Notes: generated by a model not told the origin, from the letters alone. A stretch of DNA of 64,000 nucleotides from JAIBJN01 sp963748205 (GCA_963748205.1 CAVVIB010000022.1:62001-126000); one strand, 5' to 3'; shown: positions 8,697 to 18,120, counted from the stretch's first letter. Numbers and translations are program-made.

Positions 8697-9198
8697 ATGC
8701 AGCAGGTTCTCGTGCTGAACGCGAGCTTCGAGCCCCTCAACGTCTGCACGGTCCGACGTGCGCACGTCCTCGTGTTCAAGGGGAAGGCGGAGATGGTCGA
8801 GGAGCTGCGTCAGCCGCTGCGCTCGGCCTCGGACACGTTTCCCGTGGCCCCACGTGATCCGCCTGCTCCACTACGTCCGCGTCCCACGGGCCGTGAAGCG
8901 GAAGATCTCACGCCGCGCGCTCTTTGCCCGCGACGGGCACAAATGCGTGTACTGCGGGTCGTCGGGCCGGCTCACGCTCGACCACGTCGTCCCGCGCTCG
9001 CGCGGCGGCGACTCGGTGTGGGAGAACGTCGTCACCTCGTGCGCGCCGTGCAACCTGCGCAAGGGAAACCGCCTGCCGGAAGAGATCGAGATGCGCATGC
9101 ACATCACGCCGCGCGCGCCCACGCCTGCGCTCTTCGTCACGCTCTCGGCGTCGCGGATTCCCGACCGCTGGCAGCCGTACCTCTCGGCGTACGCCTAG
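8697..9198 (+). CDS. HNH endonuclease family protein (frameshift in sequence)
   Basis: Stand-alone HNH protein, about 166 aa when repaired. The N-terminus (QQVLVLNASFEPLNV) is the conserved opening of actinobacterial HNH proteins. The C-terminal half carries a zinc-binding CVYCG...CAPCN pair and the HNH core LTLDHVVPRSRGG with the downstream Asn. The reading frame shifts near 8846; deleting one G from GTGGCCCC restores a continuous protein (TFPVPHVIRLLHYVRVP), so an assembly error is likely. No methylase or phage gene is near. Members of this family are widespread chromosomal genes whose biological role is not known to me. Confidence 0.82.
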
Positions 9199-9266
9199 GC
9201 CTGCGAGCGGGAGCCCGCCCTGCGGGTGAGCCAAGCGCTCGGGGTAGACGGAGCCGGAGCCTCGTG

Positions 9267-9272
9267 TACACT
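9267..9272 (+). promoter_or_regulatory. glnA promoter -10 box
   Basis: TACACT lies 80 bp before the glnA start; GTAGAC sits 17 bases upstream as a possible -35. Transcription would begin a few bases before the first leader hairpin. Confidence 0.45.
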
Positions 9273-9284
9273 CCGACCGTCATT

Positions 9285-9346
9285 CGAGGCGACGAGGCCT
9301 CGGGCGGATGTCCGCCCGGGGCTGTTTTCATTTAAGGAGGTTCCAG
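9285..9346 (+). promoter_or_regulatory. glnA 5' leader with two hexaloop hairpins and strong ribosome site
   Basis: Two abutting hairpins fill the leader. The first is CGAGGC-GACGAG-GCCTCG (9285-9302) and the second CGGGCG-GATGTC-CGCCCG (9301-9318). Each has a six-base loop, and they share two bases, so only one can form at full length. The second is followed by GGGGCTGTTTTCATTT, which could act as a weak intrinsic terminator, and then by AAGGAGG six bases before the GTG. The architecture suggests attenuation; a regulator is not proven. Confidence 0.5.
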
Positions 9347-10705
9347 GTGGCCCAGGTCGAGACGAGCGGAAGGGCGACGAGCTCGCCCGAGGAGCGGAAG
9401 CGGGTGCTTGACGAAGTGCGCGACAACGACGTCAAGTACGTCCACCTCTGGTTCACGGACATCGAAGGGCACCTGAAGAGCTTCTCGATCACGTTGGCCG
9501 AGCTCGAGGGCGCGCTCGACGACGGCATGGGCTTCGACGGTTCCTCCATCACCGGCTTCAACGCGATCGAGGAGTCGGACATGGTCGCGATCCCCGATCC
9601 GCGCACGTTCCAGCTGATGCCCAACGGCGGCACGGCGATCGGCCGCATGATCTGCGACGTCGTCACGCCGGACGGGGAGCCTTACGAGGGCGACCCGCGG
9701 AACGTCCTGCGCCGCGCGCTCGACCGCATGGAGAGCCTCGGCTTCGACACGTTCAACGTCGGCCCCGAGCTCGAGTACTTCCTCTTCAAGGACGACCAGG
9801 GCACGGAGACCCTCGACGAGGGCGGCTACTTCGCCATGACCGCGCTCGACGCCGCCTGGGAGCTCCGCAACGAGACGATCGAGGCGCTCGAGTCGATGGG
9901 CATCCCGATCGAGTACGTGCACCACGAGGTCGGGCCCTCGCAGCACGAGATCGACATGCGCTTCGCGCCCGCGCTCGAGATGGCCGACCACACGATGACC
10001 TACCGCCTCGTGGTCAAGGAGGTCGCCAAGAAGGCCGGCTACCACGCCACCTTCATGCCGAAGCCGCTCTTCGGCGAGAACGGCTCGGGCATGCACACGC
10101 ACCAGTCGCTCTTCTCCGAGGGCAAGAACGCGTTCTTCGACGCCGACGACGACTGGCACCTCTCCGAGGCGGGCAAGGCGTTCATCGCCGGCCAGCTCCG
10201 CCACGCACGCGAGATCTCGGCCGTCTTCGCGCAGTGGGTGAACTCGTACAAGCGGCTCGTCCCCGGCTACGAGGCGCCGGTATACGCGGCCTGGTCGCAG
10301 CGCAACCGCTCGGCCCTGATCCGCATCCCGCTCTACAAGCCCGGCAACGAGCAGGCGACCCGCGCCGAGATCCGGTGCCCCGACCCGGCGTGCAACCCGT
10401 ACCTCACCTTCGCGTGCCTCCTGCACGCCGGCCTCGAGGGAATCGAGAAGGGCTACGAGCTTCCGCCCCCGATGGAGAGCAACCTCTACAAGCTCACGCC
10501 GGAGGAGCGCAAGGAGCGCGGGATCGTGGCGCTGCCGGAGACTCTCGGCGAGGCGATCGACGAGCTCGCGGGCTCGGACCTCGTCCGGCGGGCCCTCGGC
10601 GACCACATCTTCGACTCCTACGTGAAGCTCAAGCGGCAGGAGTGGGACGAGTACCGGGTGCAGCTCACGCCCTGGGAGCTGGAGAAGTACCTCTCGGTCT
10701 TGTAA
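9347..10705 (+). CDS. glnA: Glutamine synthetase type I
   Basis: Makes glutamine from glutamate, ammonia and ATP as a cytoplasmic dodecamer, 452 aa. The N-terminal beta-grasp domain has DGMGFDGSSI. The catalytic domain has the metal and glutamate ligands in GPELEYFLF, HHEVGPSQHEID, NGSGMHTHQSL and the NRSALIRIP loop. SNLYKLTPEE keeps the Tyr adenylylated in beta-type enzymes. GTG 9347 is chosen because AAGGAGG ends six bases upstream; an in-frame ATG at 9308 would lie inside the leader hairpins. The gene appears monocistronic, with hairpins downstream. Confidence 0.96.
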   Translation: MAQVETSGRATSSPEERKRVLDEVRDNDVKYVHLWFTDIEGHLKSFSITLAELEGALDDGMGFDGSSITGFNAIEESDMVAIPDPRTFQLMPNGGTAIGRMICDVVTPDGEPYEGDPRNVLRRALDRMESLGFDTFNVGPELEYFLFKDDQGTETLDEGGYFAMTALDAAWELRNETIEALESMGIPIEYVHHEVGPSQHEIDMRFAPALEMADHTMTYRLVVKEVAKKAGYHATFMPKPLFGENGSGMHTHQSLFSEGKNAFFDADDDWHLSEAGKAFIAGQLRHAREISAVFAQWVNSYKRLVPGYEAPVYAAWSQRNRSALIRIPLYKPGNEQATRAEIRCPDPACNPYLTFACLLHAGLEGIEKGYELPPPMESNLYKLTPEERKERGIVALPETLGEAIDELAGSDLVRRALGDHIFDSYVKLKRQEWDEYRVQLTPWELEKYLSVL

Positions 10706-10743
10706 CTCTCTGTTACGAGGCGTAATATGGACAGCGGTGTCGC

Positions 10744-10807
10744 CGCTTCTCCTAGAAGCGGGGGACTGACTGACGGCCGACTGCGAGCTGCTTCTCTGAG
10801 CAGCTCG
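10744..10807 (+). terminator. Tandem hairpins downstream of glnA
   Basis: CGCTTCT-CCT-AGAAGCG (10744-10760) and CGAGCTGCT-TCTCTG-AGCAGCTCG (10784-10807) lie between glnA and the convergent receiver gene. Neither has a U-run, so they may be terminators or processing barriers for either strand. Confidence 0.45.
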
Positions 10808-10836
10808 TGGTCGTTAAGGAGTGAGTTCAGTCGCCG

Positions 10837-11187
10837 CTACGTCTGGGCGACGGTGCTCTCGACCGCGGCCAGGAGCGCGCGCTCGAGCTCGACGAGCGCG
10901 AACGGCTTCATGAGGTAGGCCAGCGGGCGAAGGCGCTCGGCGCCCGGCGAATCGGGATAGATGCTGGCGCAGATGATCGGAAGCTCTCTGCGGCGGAGCC
11001 TCAGTGCACGCGCCGTCGACAGAGCCGAGGGGTCAGCCGGCTCGATCACAAGGACGTCGACGTCTGCGTCCACGAGGGCTCCGCCGCTGCGCACATCAGC
11101 GTAGACAGGCTCGAAGCCGAGGCGGGTGACGACGTGGCCGAGCAACGCTCTGACCTCGCCGTGAGGTTCACAGATCATGACTTTCAC
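10837..11187 (-). CDS. Receiver-like protein lacking phospho-acceptor Asp (pseudo-receiver)
   Basis: Stand-alone CheY-like fold, 116 aa, with no output domain. The fold is readable: MKVMICEP at beta-1, VDVLVIEPAD at beta-3, the IICAS strand and the LMKPFALVEL end with the conserved Lys-Pro. The beta-3 position that should hold the phosphorylated Asp is Glu (IEPAD), and the beta-1 acidic pair is reduced to one Glu. It probably cannot be phosphorylated in the standard way and may act constitutively or as a binding module. A close relative with the same substitution lies at 11345 on the other strand. Both sit beside a conventional OmpR regulator. Confidence 0.8.
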   Translation of the reverse strand: MKVMICEPHGEVRALLGHVVTRLGFEPVYADVRSGGALVDADVDVLVIEPADPSALSTARALRLRRRELPIICASIYPDSPGAERLRPLAYLMKPFALVELERALLAAVESTVAQT

Positions 11188-11344
11188 ACACTCACCATCG
11201 GATGCGTTCGGCGGGATTTCGCCGGGAGGCGGTATGGAAGCGGTATGAGGGTTGGTCTAAACTCGCGTGGCCCCAAGCCGTAGTGTTGCTTCCATGATCT
11301 GGGAGTGGATGCGCCGAACGGATGAGCCCAGGTAGGTCGGTCGG

Positions 11345-11689
11345 GTGGCTCGCATCCTCGTTGCCGAGCCGGACCCCGACGCGCTGGCGCTGATCCAGCG
11401 CGCGATCGCAGCCTCGGGTCACGAGATCGTCCTCTACCGCCCCGGCTCCGAGCTGCCCGAGGTCGACGTGATGGTCTTCGAGCCGAGCATGGGCCAGCGG
11501 GTGGTCGCGCTCGCGAAGGTGCTCGCCACGGCGTCCCCTCCGGTGGCCGTCGTGGTCGTCAGCATCCAGCCGCCCGAGCTCGCAGTGCACGAGCTTCGCC
11601 CGGTCGCGTACGTGCTCAAGCCCTTCTCGCTCGACGAGCTGCGGGCGGCCGTGGAGAAGGCCGTGCGCGTTCGGGGCGAGCGACCGTAG
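11345..11689 (+). CDS. Second receiver-like protein with Asp-to-Glu change
   Basis: Single-domain protein, 114 aa, that looks like a paralogue of the 10837-11187 product. It opens MARILVAEPDPDALALI, has beta-3 DVMVFEPSMG with Glu at the phospho-acceptor position, and ends AYVLKPFSLDELRAAVEKA with the conserved Lys. The Asp-to-Glu change is a common phospho-mimic, so a permanently active or purely structural receiver is plausible. The two genes are divergent across a 157-bp gap (11188-11344) in which I see no clear operator. The OmpR-type regulator gene follows 58 bp downstream. Confidence 0.8.
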   Translation: MARILVAEPDPDALALIQRAIAASGHEIVLYRPGSELPEVDVMVFEPSMGQRVVALAKVLATASPPVAVVVVSIQPPELAVHELRPVAYVLKPFSLDELRAAVEKAVRVRGERP

Positions 11690-11747
11690 CGGTCTGCGAC
11701 TAGAGTCAGGGGAAGGGGTCCCAGCCGCTGCCTGGAAAGAAGCCCGC

Positions 11748-12449
11748 ATGACACGCGCGCACGTTCTCGTCGTCGACGACGACGCGGATATTCGCGGCCT
11801 CGTGCGCGAGCTGCTCGAGCGGCAGGGATACCAGGTCACGGAGGCCTCGAACGGCAAGGACGCGCTCAGGGCCTTCTACGCGACTCCGCCGGATGCCGTC
11901 CTCCTCGACGTGTCGATGCCGGAGCTCGACGGGTGGCAGACGCTCGAGCGCATCCGCGACCTCTCCGACGTCCCGGTGGCCATGCTCACCGCCCGTGCGG
12001 CCGAGCTGGAGAAGGTGCGCGGCCTCAAGGCGGGCGCCGACGACTACGTCACGAAGCCCTTCGGCCGCCAGGAGCTGCTGGCCCGGATCGAGGCGATGCT
12101 CCGGCGGTCCGGCGGCCGCTCCGAGAAGCAGGAGACGTACGCGGACGCGCTCCTCGCCGTCGACTTCGCGCAGCGCAGCGTCGCGGTGAACGGCGCCGAG
12201 GTCGCCCTCACCCCGCTCGAGTTCCGCCTGCTCGCGGCGTTCGTCCGGCACCCCGGCCAGCTCCTGTCGCACGACCAGGTGCTCGAGCTCGTCTGGGGCG
12301 ACTCCTTCGGGGCCTCGCGCGACCAGGTGAAGCTCTACGTGGGCTACCTGCGCCGCAAGCTCGAGGGCGCGGGCGCCGACGGGAACGTCATCGAGACGGT
12401 CCGCGGCTTCGGCTACCGCTACAAGCCCAGGGGCCCGGACGGAGGATGA
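11748..12449 (+). CDS. OmpR-family response regulator
   Basis: DNA-binding two-component regulator, 233 aa. The receiver (about 1-120) has the DDD acidic triad at the N-terminus, phospho-acceptor Asp in LLDVSMPELDGW and the KPF lysine. The winged-helix domain (about 140-230) ends in the typical YVGYLRRKLEG...IETVRGFGYRYKP. A ribosome site (GGAAAGAAG) precedes the ATG. No kinase is encoded in the same direction; the large kinase at 12958-16568 is convergent and is a candidate partner, but that pairing is inferred from proximity only. Confidence 0.93.
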   Translation: MTRAHVLVVDDDADIRGLVRELLERQGYQVTEASNGKDALRAFYATPPDAVLLDVSMPELDGWQTLERIRDLSDVPVAMLTARAAELEKVRGLKAGADDYVTKPFGRQELLARIEAMLRRSGGRSEKQETYADALLAVDFAQRSVAVNGAEVALTPLEFRLLAAFVRHPGQLLSHDQVLELVWGDSFGASRDQVKLYVGYLRRKLEGAGADGNVIETVRGFGYRYKPRGPDGG

Positions 12450-12454
12450 ACCAG

Positions 12455-12520
12455 GGCGCCTGACAGGCGCCACGCGGCGCGATGCGGCGTCCTCAGTCGC
12501 GCCGATACGTCGTCGTATCG
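12455..12520. terminator. Hairpins between convergent regulator genes
   Basis: GGCGCCT-GAC-AGGCGCC (12455-12471) and CGATACG-TCGT-CGTATCG (12503-12520) separate the plus-strand regulator from the minus-strand receiver. They are probably a bidirectional transcription barrier. Confidence 0.5.
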
Positions 12521-12559
12521 ACGCTCCCTGCGTCCTTGCCTCGCACCACGTGTCGCGTG

Positions 12560-12961
12560 TCATCCATCGTGGCCACCCTCCGACCGGACCCCTAGCGCTG
12601 CCTGAACGCGTTCGCCGAGCGCCTGCGGGCTGAACGGCTTCGTGACGTAGTCGTCCGCCCCGGCCTCGAACCCGCGCTCGAGATCGGGCTCCTGCACGCG
12701 CGCGGTGAGGAGGATGATCGGGATGGTCGTCGTCGGGCCGTGCTCGCGGAGCCGGCGCGTCACCTCGTAGCCGTCCAGGCGCGGCATCATCACGTCCAGC
12801 ACGGCGAGGTCGGGCGTGCGGGCCATGGCGAGGTCGAGCGCCGTCTCGCCGTCGGGCGCGGACAGCACCTCGTAGCCGTCCCGCTCGAGGCGGAAGCGCA
12901 CGAGCGCGAGGATGTCCGGATCGTCGTCTGCGACGAGGACGAGAGGGCGCAAGTCGTTCAC
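12560..12961 (-). CDS. Single-domain response regulator (CheY-like)
   Basis: Receiver protein of 133 aa without an output domain. It shows VLVADDDPDILAL (acidic cluster), phospho-acceptor Asp in LAVLDVMMPRLDGYEV, the ILLTAR switch Thr and DDYVTKPFSPQAL with the Lys. The GTG start at 12961 overlaps the stop of the histidine kinase gene (GTGA), so the pair is translationally coupled and this is almost certainly the kinase's phosphate acceptor. Lacking an output domain, it probably relays phosphate or controls a protein directly. Confidence 0.9.
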   Translation of the reverse strand: MNDLRPLVLVADDDPDILALVRFRLERDGYEVLSAPDGETALDLAMARTPDLAVLDVMMPRLDGYEVTRRLREHGPTTTIPIILLTARVQEPDLERGFEAGADDYVTKPFSPQALGERVQAALGVRSEGGHDG

Positions 12962-15900
12962 GAGGCCACCTTCGTCGTCTCGGGAAGCGCTGCGGGACTG
13001 TGCAAGGGCAGGGTGACCTCGAAGTTCGTGCCCGCGCCTTCCTCGCTCGTGACCGTGATGCGGCCGGAATGGGCCTCGACGATCGCCTTCGAGATGGCGA
13101 GCCCGAGGCCGGTGCCCTGGATCGCCTGCTCGGTGGCCGTCGACGTGCGGAAGAAGCGCTGGAAGAGGAACTCCTGCTCGCCGGCCGGGATGCCCATGCC
13201 GCTGTCGCGGACCTCGAGGACGGCGCGTTGCTCGAGCGCGCGGACGCGGACGTCGACCCGGCCGCCCTCCGGCGTGAACTTGATCGCGTTGGAGACGAGG
13301 TTGTCGAGGAGCTGGGCGATCCGCGCCCGGTCGCCCGCGATCAGCGGGACCGGGCCGGTGGCGAGCGTCAGCGTGATGTTCTTCGCCTCGGCCTGAGGGC
13401 GGGCGGTCTCGACGCTCTCCGAGGCGACGTTGCCGAGGTCGAGGGCGCCGATGTCGAGCACGAGCTTGCCGGCCTCGACCTGCGCGAGGAAGAGCAGGTC
13501 GCCGACGAGGTGGAGGAGGCGGTGCGCGTTGCGCTCGACGACGCCGAGGAACTGACGCTGGTCGCCGGTGAGCTTGCCGGCTTCGCCGTCGAGCAGGAGC
13601 TCGGTGTACCCGCGGATGGAAGTCAGCGGGGTGCGCAGCTCGTGCGAGACGAGCGCGATGAACTCGTCCTTGAGGCGGTCGAGCTCGCGGAGCCGCTCGT
13701 TCTGGGCTGCCAGGTCGTGCTGCGCGGCTTCGGCGAAGGCGCGGGCATCCTGCTCCACGGCCAGCAGGCGCTCGCGGTCGCGCTCGGCCTGAATCCTGTG
13801 GGTGACGTCGCGGTCGGTGCCCTGCCAGCCCATGACTTCGCCGTCGGGGCCGAGCACGGGGGTGGCGTTGCTCTCCAGGTGGCGGATGCTGCCGTCGGCG
13901 TGCCGCCAGCGGATGACGAGGCCGGACCAGCCGGCCTTGTCGTCGGCTCGCTCGGCGATCGCCTCGGCGATCTGCTCCCGGTCCTCCTCGACCACGAAGT
14001 CGAGCCAGTTGCGGCCGACGAGCTCCTCCGGCTTGACGCCGAGGATCCGCTCCACGGCCGGGTTCGAGTACGTGTGCGTGTTGTTGCGCGTCGCTCGCCC
14101 ACACCCACTCCTCGGTCGTCTCGACGAATGCGCGGAACTTCGCCTCGCTCTCGCGGATCGCGGCCTCGGCGCGCTTTCGCTCGGTGACGTCCTGCCCGAT
14201 CGCCGAGATGCCGACCGTCTTCCCGGACGAGTCCCGGATGGGGGAGTAGGTGAACGCGACGTAAACGTCGCCGCCGTCCTCGCGGTGGCGGACGGTCTCG
14301 AGCTGGACGACGCGGTCCTCGTGGACGACCTGGTCGACGATCTCGAGCGCCTCCGCCTGCTGGTCTTCCGGCATGAGCAGCGTGATCGGTTTCCCGATCA
14401 CCTCCTCGGCCGTGTAGCCGAACATCCGCTCGGCGCCCTGGTTCCAGCTCGTGTACTTCAGGTCGAGCGAGCCGCTCATGATCGCGTCCGTTCGACGACT
14501 CGATGATGGCCGCCAGGCGCGCGCGGGTCTCCTCGGCGTCGCGTCGCTCCGTGATGTCGAGGATGAAGCCCTGCACCCAGCGCGGCGTGCCCTCGTCGTC
14601 GCGGACGAGAATCGTCTCGTCGAGCACCCAGACGGTACGTCCGTCTGCGGTGACGTAGCGATACTCGGAGCGCAGCGACTCGCCGGTGGCGCGCAGGTGG
14701 TCGGCCTCGGCGAGCACGCGCTCGAGGTCGTCCGGGTGCACGGCCTCCGAGAGGAGGTTGGGGTTCTTCACCCACTCCTCGGTCGGGTACCCGAGCAGCT
14801 CCTCCACCTGCGGGCTGACGTAGAGGTTGCCGACGGTCTTGTCGACCGGGCTGATGTACGTGACGAGCGGCAGGTGCTCCACGAGCGTCCGGTAGCGCAG
14901 CTCGGCCTCGCGCACCGCGGACTCGGCGCGGCGGCGCTCGGCGAGCTCCTCCTTGGCCGAGGTGTAGAGGCGAGCGCTCTCGAGCGCGAGGGAGGCGAGG
15001 TGGGCGAAGCGCGAGAGCAGGGCGATGTCGGCGGGATCGAAGCCGCGGCCGGGCTCTCCGTAGGCGATCCCGAGCACGCCGACGACCTCTGTCCGAGAGC
15101 GGAGGGGCACGCCGGCGACGCCGTGGATGGCCATGCCGTCGTAGACGGTCTTCCGGCCTTCCCACCCCTGGTAGTCCTCGATCGTGAGCGGCTCGCCCGT
15201 CTCCCAGACGCGGCCGGCGAGGCCTTCGCCCTTCTCGAGGCGGTGGCCCACGTTGCCCGCGAAGACGCCGGTGCCGACGGCCACTCGGAGCTGGTCGCCG
15301 TCACGCAGGTAGACGTAGGTGTCGGGCGTGCCGACGAGCTCGCCTGCCTGGCCCGCGATGCGCTCGAGGACCTTCTTGGCGTCGAGCTCGTCGATGAGCG
15401 CGAGCGCCGTCTCGTGCAGCGCTGTCAGCTCGGCGTTCCTGTGCTCGATCTCGTGCCGTGTGGTCACCTGCGGCGTCACGTCGACCATGAACCCCTGCGC
15501 GTGGATCGGCCGGCCGGACTCGTCCTTGGCGATCGTGACCTCGTCGTGGATCCAGACCTCGCGCTTGTCCTTGCCGATGATGCGGTACTTCGTCGCGTAG
15601 GACTCGCCGGTGCCGGCCGCGCGGCGCCGCTCTTCGAGCGTGCGGTCGCGGTCGTCTGGGTGCAGCATCTTCACGAGGAAAGCCGGGTCGCTCATGCACT
15701 CGAGAGCGGTGTAGCCGGTCAGCTCCTCGATCTGCGGGCTCATGTAGACGTACGAGCTCGTCTCGTCGAGGCGGGTGATGTACATGACGAGCGGCAGCTG
15801 CTCGACCAGGCTGCGGTAGTTGCGCTCGGCCTGGGTGAGACGGACCTCGGCCCGGCGCCGCTCGTCCAGGGCCTGAGACAGCGCCGCCGCGTGCTCCTCG

Positions 15901-16568
15901 AGCCTCCGGTGGCGGTTGTCGAGCGCCCGGGTGACCTGGCGGAGGATGGGGAAGAGCGCGGCGTAAAGGAGGGCGAGGGCGAGCGCCAGCGCGATGGCGA
16001 TCGGCGTGACCGTGTCGCGGACGTCGGCGGCGACAGGGTCGTAGGCGACGTACGCCTCGAAGACGCCTGCCGGTTCCTCGCTCTCGCCGAGGTAGACGGG
16101 GACGTACGACTCGACCGCCTTCACGTTCTCGCCGCTCCCGCCCTCGGCGTTCAGGGTCGTGACGTGCTGGTCCGACTCGCCGGCGAGCGCCTTCTCGAGC
16201 GAGGCTCGGGAGTCGCTGCGGCCGCCGATGATCTCCGGGTCGGTCGAATAGGTGACCACGCCGTCGTCGTTGACGAGCTTGAAGCGCAGGAGCGTCCCGA
16301 CGAGCTCGGGGTCGATGGCGGCGTCGAGCTCCTGGCGGCGCTCGGTCGTGACCGGGCCCGCGAAGTCCTGCGGGGTCAGGCTCGGCGCGACCCGCTCGGC
16401 GACCTCGCTCGTGCGAATCTCGACCTGGTGCTCCGCGCGATCCTCCGCCTCACGGCGGACGACCCAGAAGATGACGACCCAGGCAAGCGCCAGCGCAATC
16501 GCGCTGTACACGGCAAAGCGCAAGACGAGACGCGGCGGTCTCGCCGACGTCGAGGCCGAGGGGGTCAC
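12958..16568 (-). CDS. Large multi-PAS/GAF sensor histidine kinase (two frameshifts in sequence)
   Basis: Membrane sensor kinase of about 1,200 aa when repaired. Order: transmembrane helix (about 14-36), extracytoplasmic segment, second helix (about 194-214), coiled segment, PAS, GAF, then three further PAS/PAC units (SYVYMSPQIEELTGY, NLYVSPQVEELLGY and WNQGAERMFGYTAEE are recognisable), HisKA with SHELRTPLTSIRGY, and HATPase with N, G1 and G2 boxes (DSGMGIPAGE, GTGLGLAISKAI). Shifts near 14490 and 14085 each disappear if one G is removed (SSNDAIMSGS is restored at the first). The GTG start follows an AAGGA ribosome site. The receiver gene is coupled downstream. The stimulus is unknown. Confidence 0.85.
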
Positions 16569-16603
16569 GAAATCCTTATCGGTGCGGCCAAACCCTTGCT
16601 TGA

Positions 16604-18022
16604 ATGTCCCTCGTGGACAGATCTGCTCGGCATCTGCGGCTGTTGACGGAGACGATAGCGGCGGTCAACTCGACCCTCGACCTCGACGAGGTGTTCGAGC
16701 AGATCGCCCGCAAAGTCGCCGAGGCGCTCGAAACGGATGCCTGCTTCGTCTACCTCTACGACGAGCCGGCGGACGAGCTCGTTCTCCGCGCCTCCTTCGG
16801 CACCCGCGTCGAGGACATGACCCGTGTGCCGAAGATGCGCCCCGGCGAGGGGATCACGGGCACGGCGGCGGCGGAGCGGGCGCCGGTCATGATCGCCCGC
16901 GAGGCGCACCTCGACCCGCGGTTCAAGCGCTTTCCGAACCTGCGCGAGGAGCATTACCAGTCGATCCTCGCCGTTCCCATCCTCGCGCGCGAGCGGCTCG
17001 AAGGCGCGCTCAACGTGCGCACGGAGACGCCGCGCGAGTTCAGTCGCGAGGAGATCGACCTGCTGATGGCGATCGCGGGCCAGGTCGCGCAGGCGATCGA
17101 GAACGCGAAGCTCTACGACCACGCGCAGCGGCGGGTCGCGGAGCTCGAGGCACTGGCCGCGATCTCGGAGGCGGTGTCCGAGTCGCTCTACCTCGAGGAG
17201 TCGATGGAGGCGATCGTGAAGACGACCGTCGACGCGGTCGGCGCGACGGGCGCCGCGCTCGTCCTTCAGGACGGCACGATCGCGTGGCCCGAGGGCCGGC
17301 CGGGGGCGCATGCCGTGCGGATGCCGCTGCGCTGGAAGGGCCGCGACGTCGGCGAGCTCGTCTGCGACCGGGATGCGCCCTTCACCGACGAGGAGCGCCG
17401 CCTGCTGGCGTCGATCGCCCACCACGCGGCGGTCGCGCTCGAGCACGGGCGCGCCGTCCTGCGCGGGGTGCTCGCCCAGGAGATCCACCACCGGGTCAAG
17501 AACAACCTCCAGACCGTGGCTTCGCTCCTGCGGCTCCAGGCGGCGAGCGCGGACGAGATCGACCCGCGCAAGGCGCTCGGCGACTCGGTGAACCGCATCC
17601 TGGCCATCGCGGCCGTGCACGAGGTGCTGACGGAGCAGCGCGACGACGACGTCGACCTCGGCGAGCTGGTCGAGCGTCTGCGGGCCATGCTCGTCCAGGG
17701 CCTCGGCGCCGGGAAGCAGGTCAGCTCGAGCGTCGAGCCGGTCTCGCTCCACGGCGGCCGGGCGACCGCGCTCGCCCTCGTCTTCTGCGAGCTGCTCGGG
17801 AACGCGCTCGAGCACGGCGGCGACGAGGTGCGGGTCGAGCTGGGGCGCGCTAACGGCCGCGTCCTCCTGACCGTGTCCGACAACGGCGCCTGGGACGCGG
17901 CGGCCAGGGAGGGCACCGGCCTCTCGATCGTGCGCGCCCTCGTCACCGAGGAGCTCGACGGCGAGCTGTCGCTCGTCGCCGACCACGGCCTGCGCGCGGA
18001 GGTCGCCTTCCCGGCCTCGTGA
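16604..18022 (+). CDS. pdtaS: PdtaS-like sensor histidine kinase (tandem GAF, HisKA_2)
   Basis: Soluble sensor kinase, 472 aa. A clear GAF domain spans about residues 20-165 (MRPGEGITGTAAAERAPV). A second, shorter GAF-like module spans about 180-285. HisKA_2 follows with phospho-acceptor His in EIHHRVKNNLQTVASLLRLQ, then a HATPase (FCELLGNALEHGG, SDNGAW, GTGLSIVRAL). This kinase type pairs with ANTAR RNA-binding regulators, and one is encoded 124 bp downstream. Mycobacterial PdtaS has GAF plus PAS; here the second module looks GAF-like. No transmembrane helix is present. The symbol is assigned by architecture and context. Confidence 0.85.
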   Translation: MSLVDRSARHLRLLTETIAAVNSTLDLDEVFEQIARKVAEALETDACFVYLYDEPADELVLRASFGTRVEDMTRVPKMRPGEGITGTAAAERAPVMIAREAHLDPRFKRFPNLREEHYQSILAVPILARERLEGALNVRTETPREFSREEIDLLMAIAGQVAQAIENAKLYDHAQRRVAELEALAAISEAVSESLYLEESMEAIVKTTVDAVGATGAALVLQDGTIAWPEGRPGAHAVRMPLRWKGRDVGELVCDRDAPFTDEERRLLASIAHHAAVALEHGRAVLRGVLAQEIHHRVKNNLQTVASLLRLQAASADEIDPRKALGDSVNRILAIAAVHEVLTEQRDDDVDLGELVERLRAMLVQGLGAGKQVSSSVEPVSLHGGRATALALVFCELLGNALEHGGDEVRVELGRANGRVLLTVSDNGAWDAAAREGTGLSIVRALVTEELDGELSLVADHGLRAEVAFPAS

Positions 18023-18068
18023 CCGCGCACCCTTCCTCGGCCGCCCTCTTGGTTACCCGCGCGCGTGT

Positions 18069-18120
18069 GTGGGAGACCCACCTCCCCGTCCCTTGGCTCG
18101 AGCCTAGCGCCGAAAGGCGC
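18069..18120 (+). promoter_or_regulatory. Two hairpins in the leader of the ANTAR regulator
   Basis: GTGGG-AGA-CCCAC (18069-18081) and GCGCC-GAAA-GGCGC with a GNRA tetraloop (18107-18120) lie between the kinase and the ANTAR gene. They are not the hexaloop pair recognised by ANTAR proteins. They could be a terminator or processing site separating the two genes. Confidence 0.35.

Noticed and set aside
11192..11857. Minus-strand open frame of 221 codons
   Set aside because: Overlaps the pseudo-receiver and OmpR genes in antisense and has no recognisable motif.
12958..16568. Three separate histidine-kinase fragments
   Set aside because: Removing one base at each of two places yields one protein with unbroken PAS units and normal ends.
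14451..16646. Plus-strand open frame of 731 codons opposite the large histidine kinase
   Set aside because: Shadow of the kinase; the minus strand has clear PAS, GAF and membrane segments.
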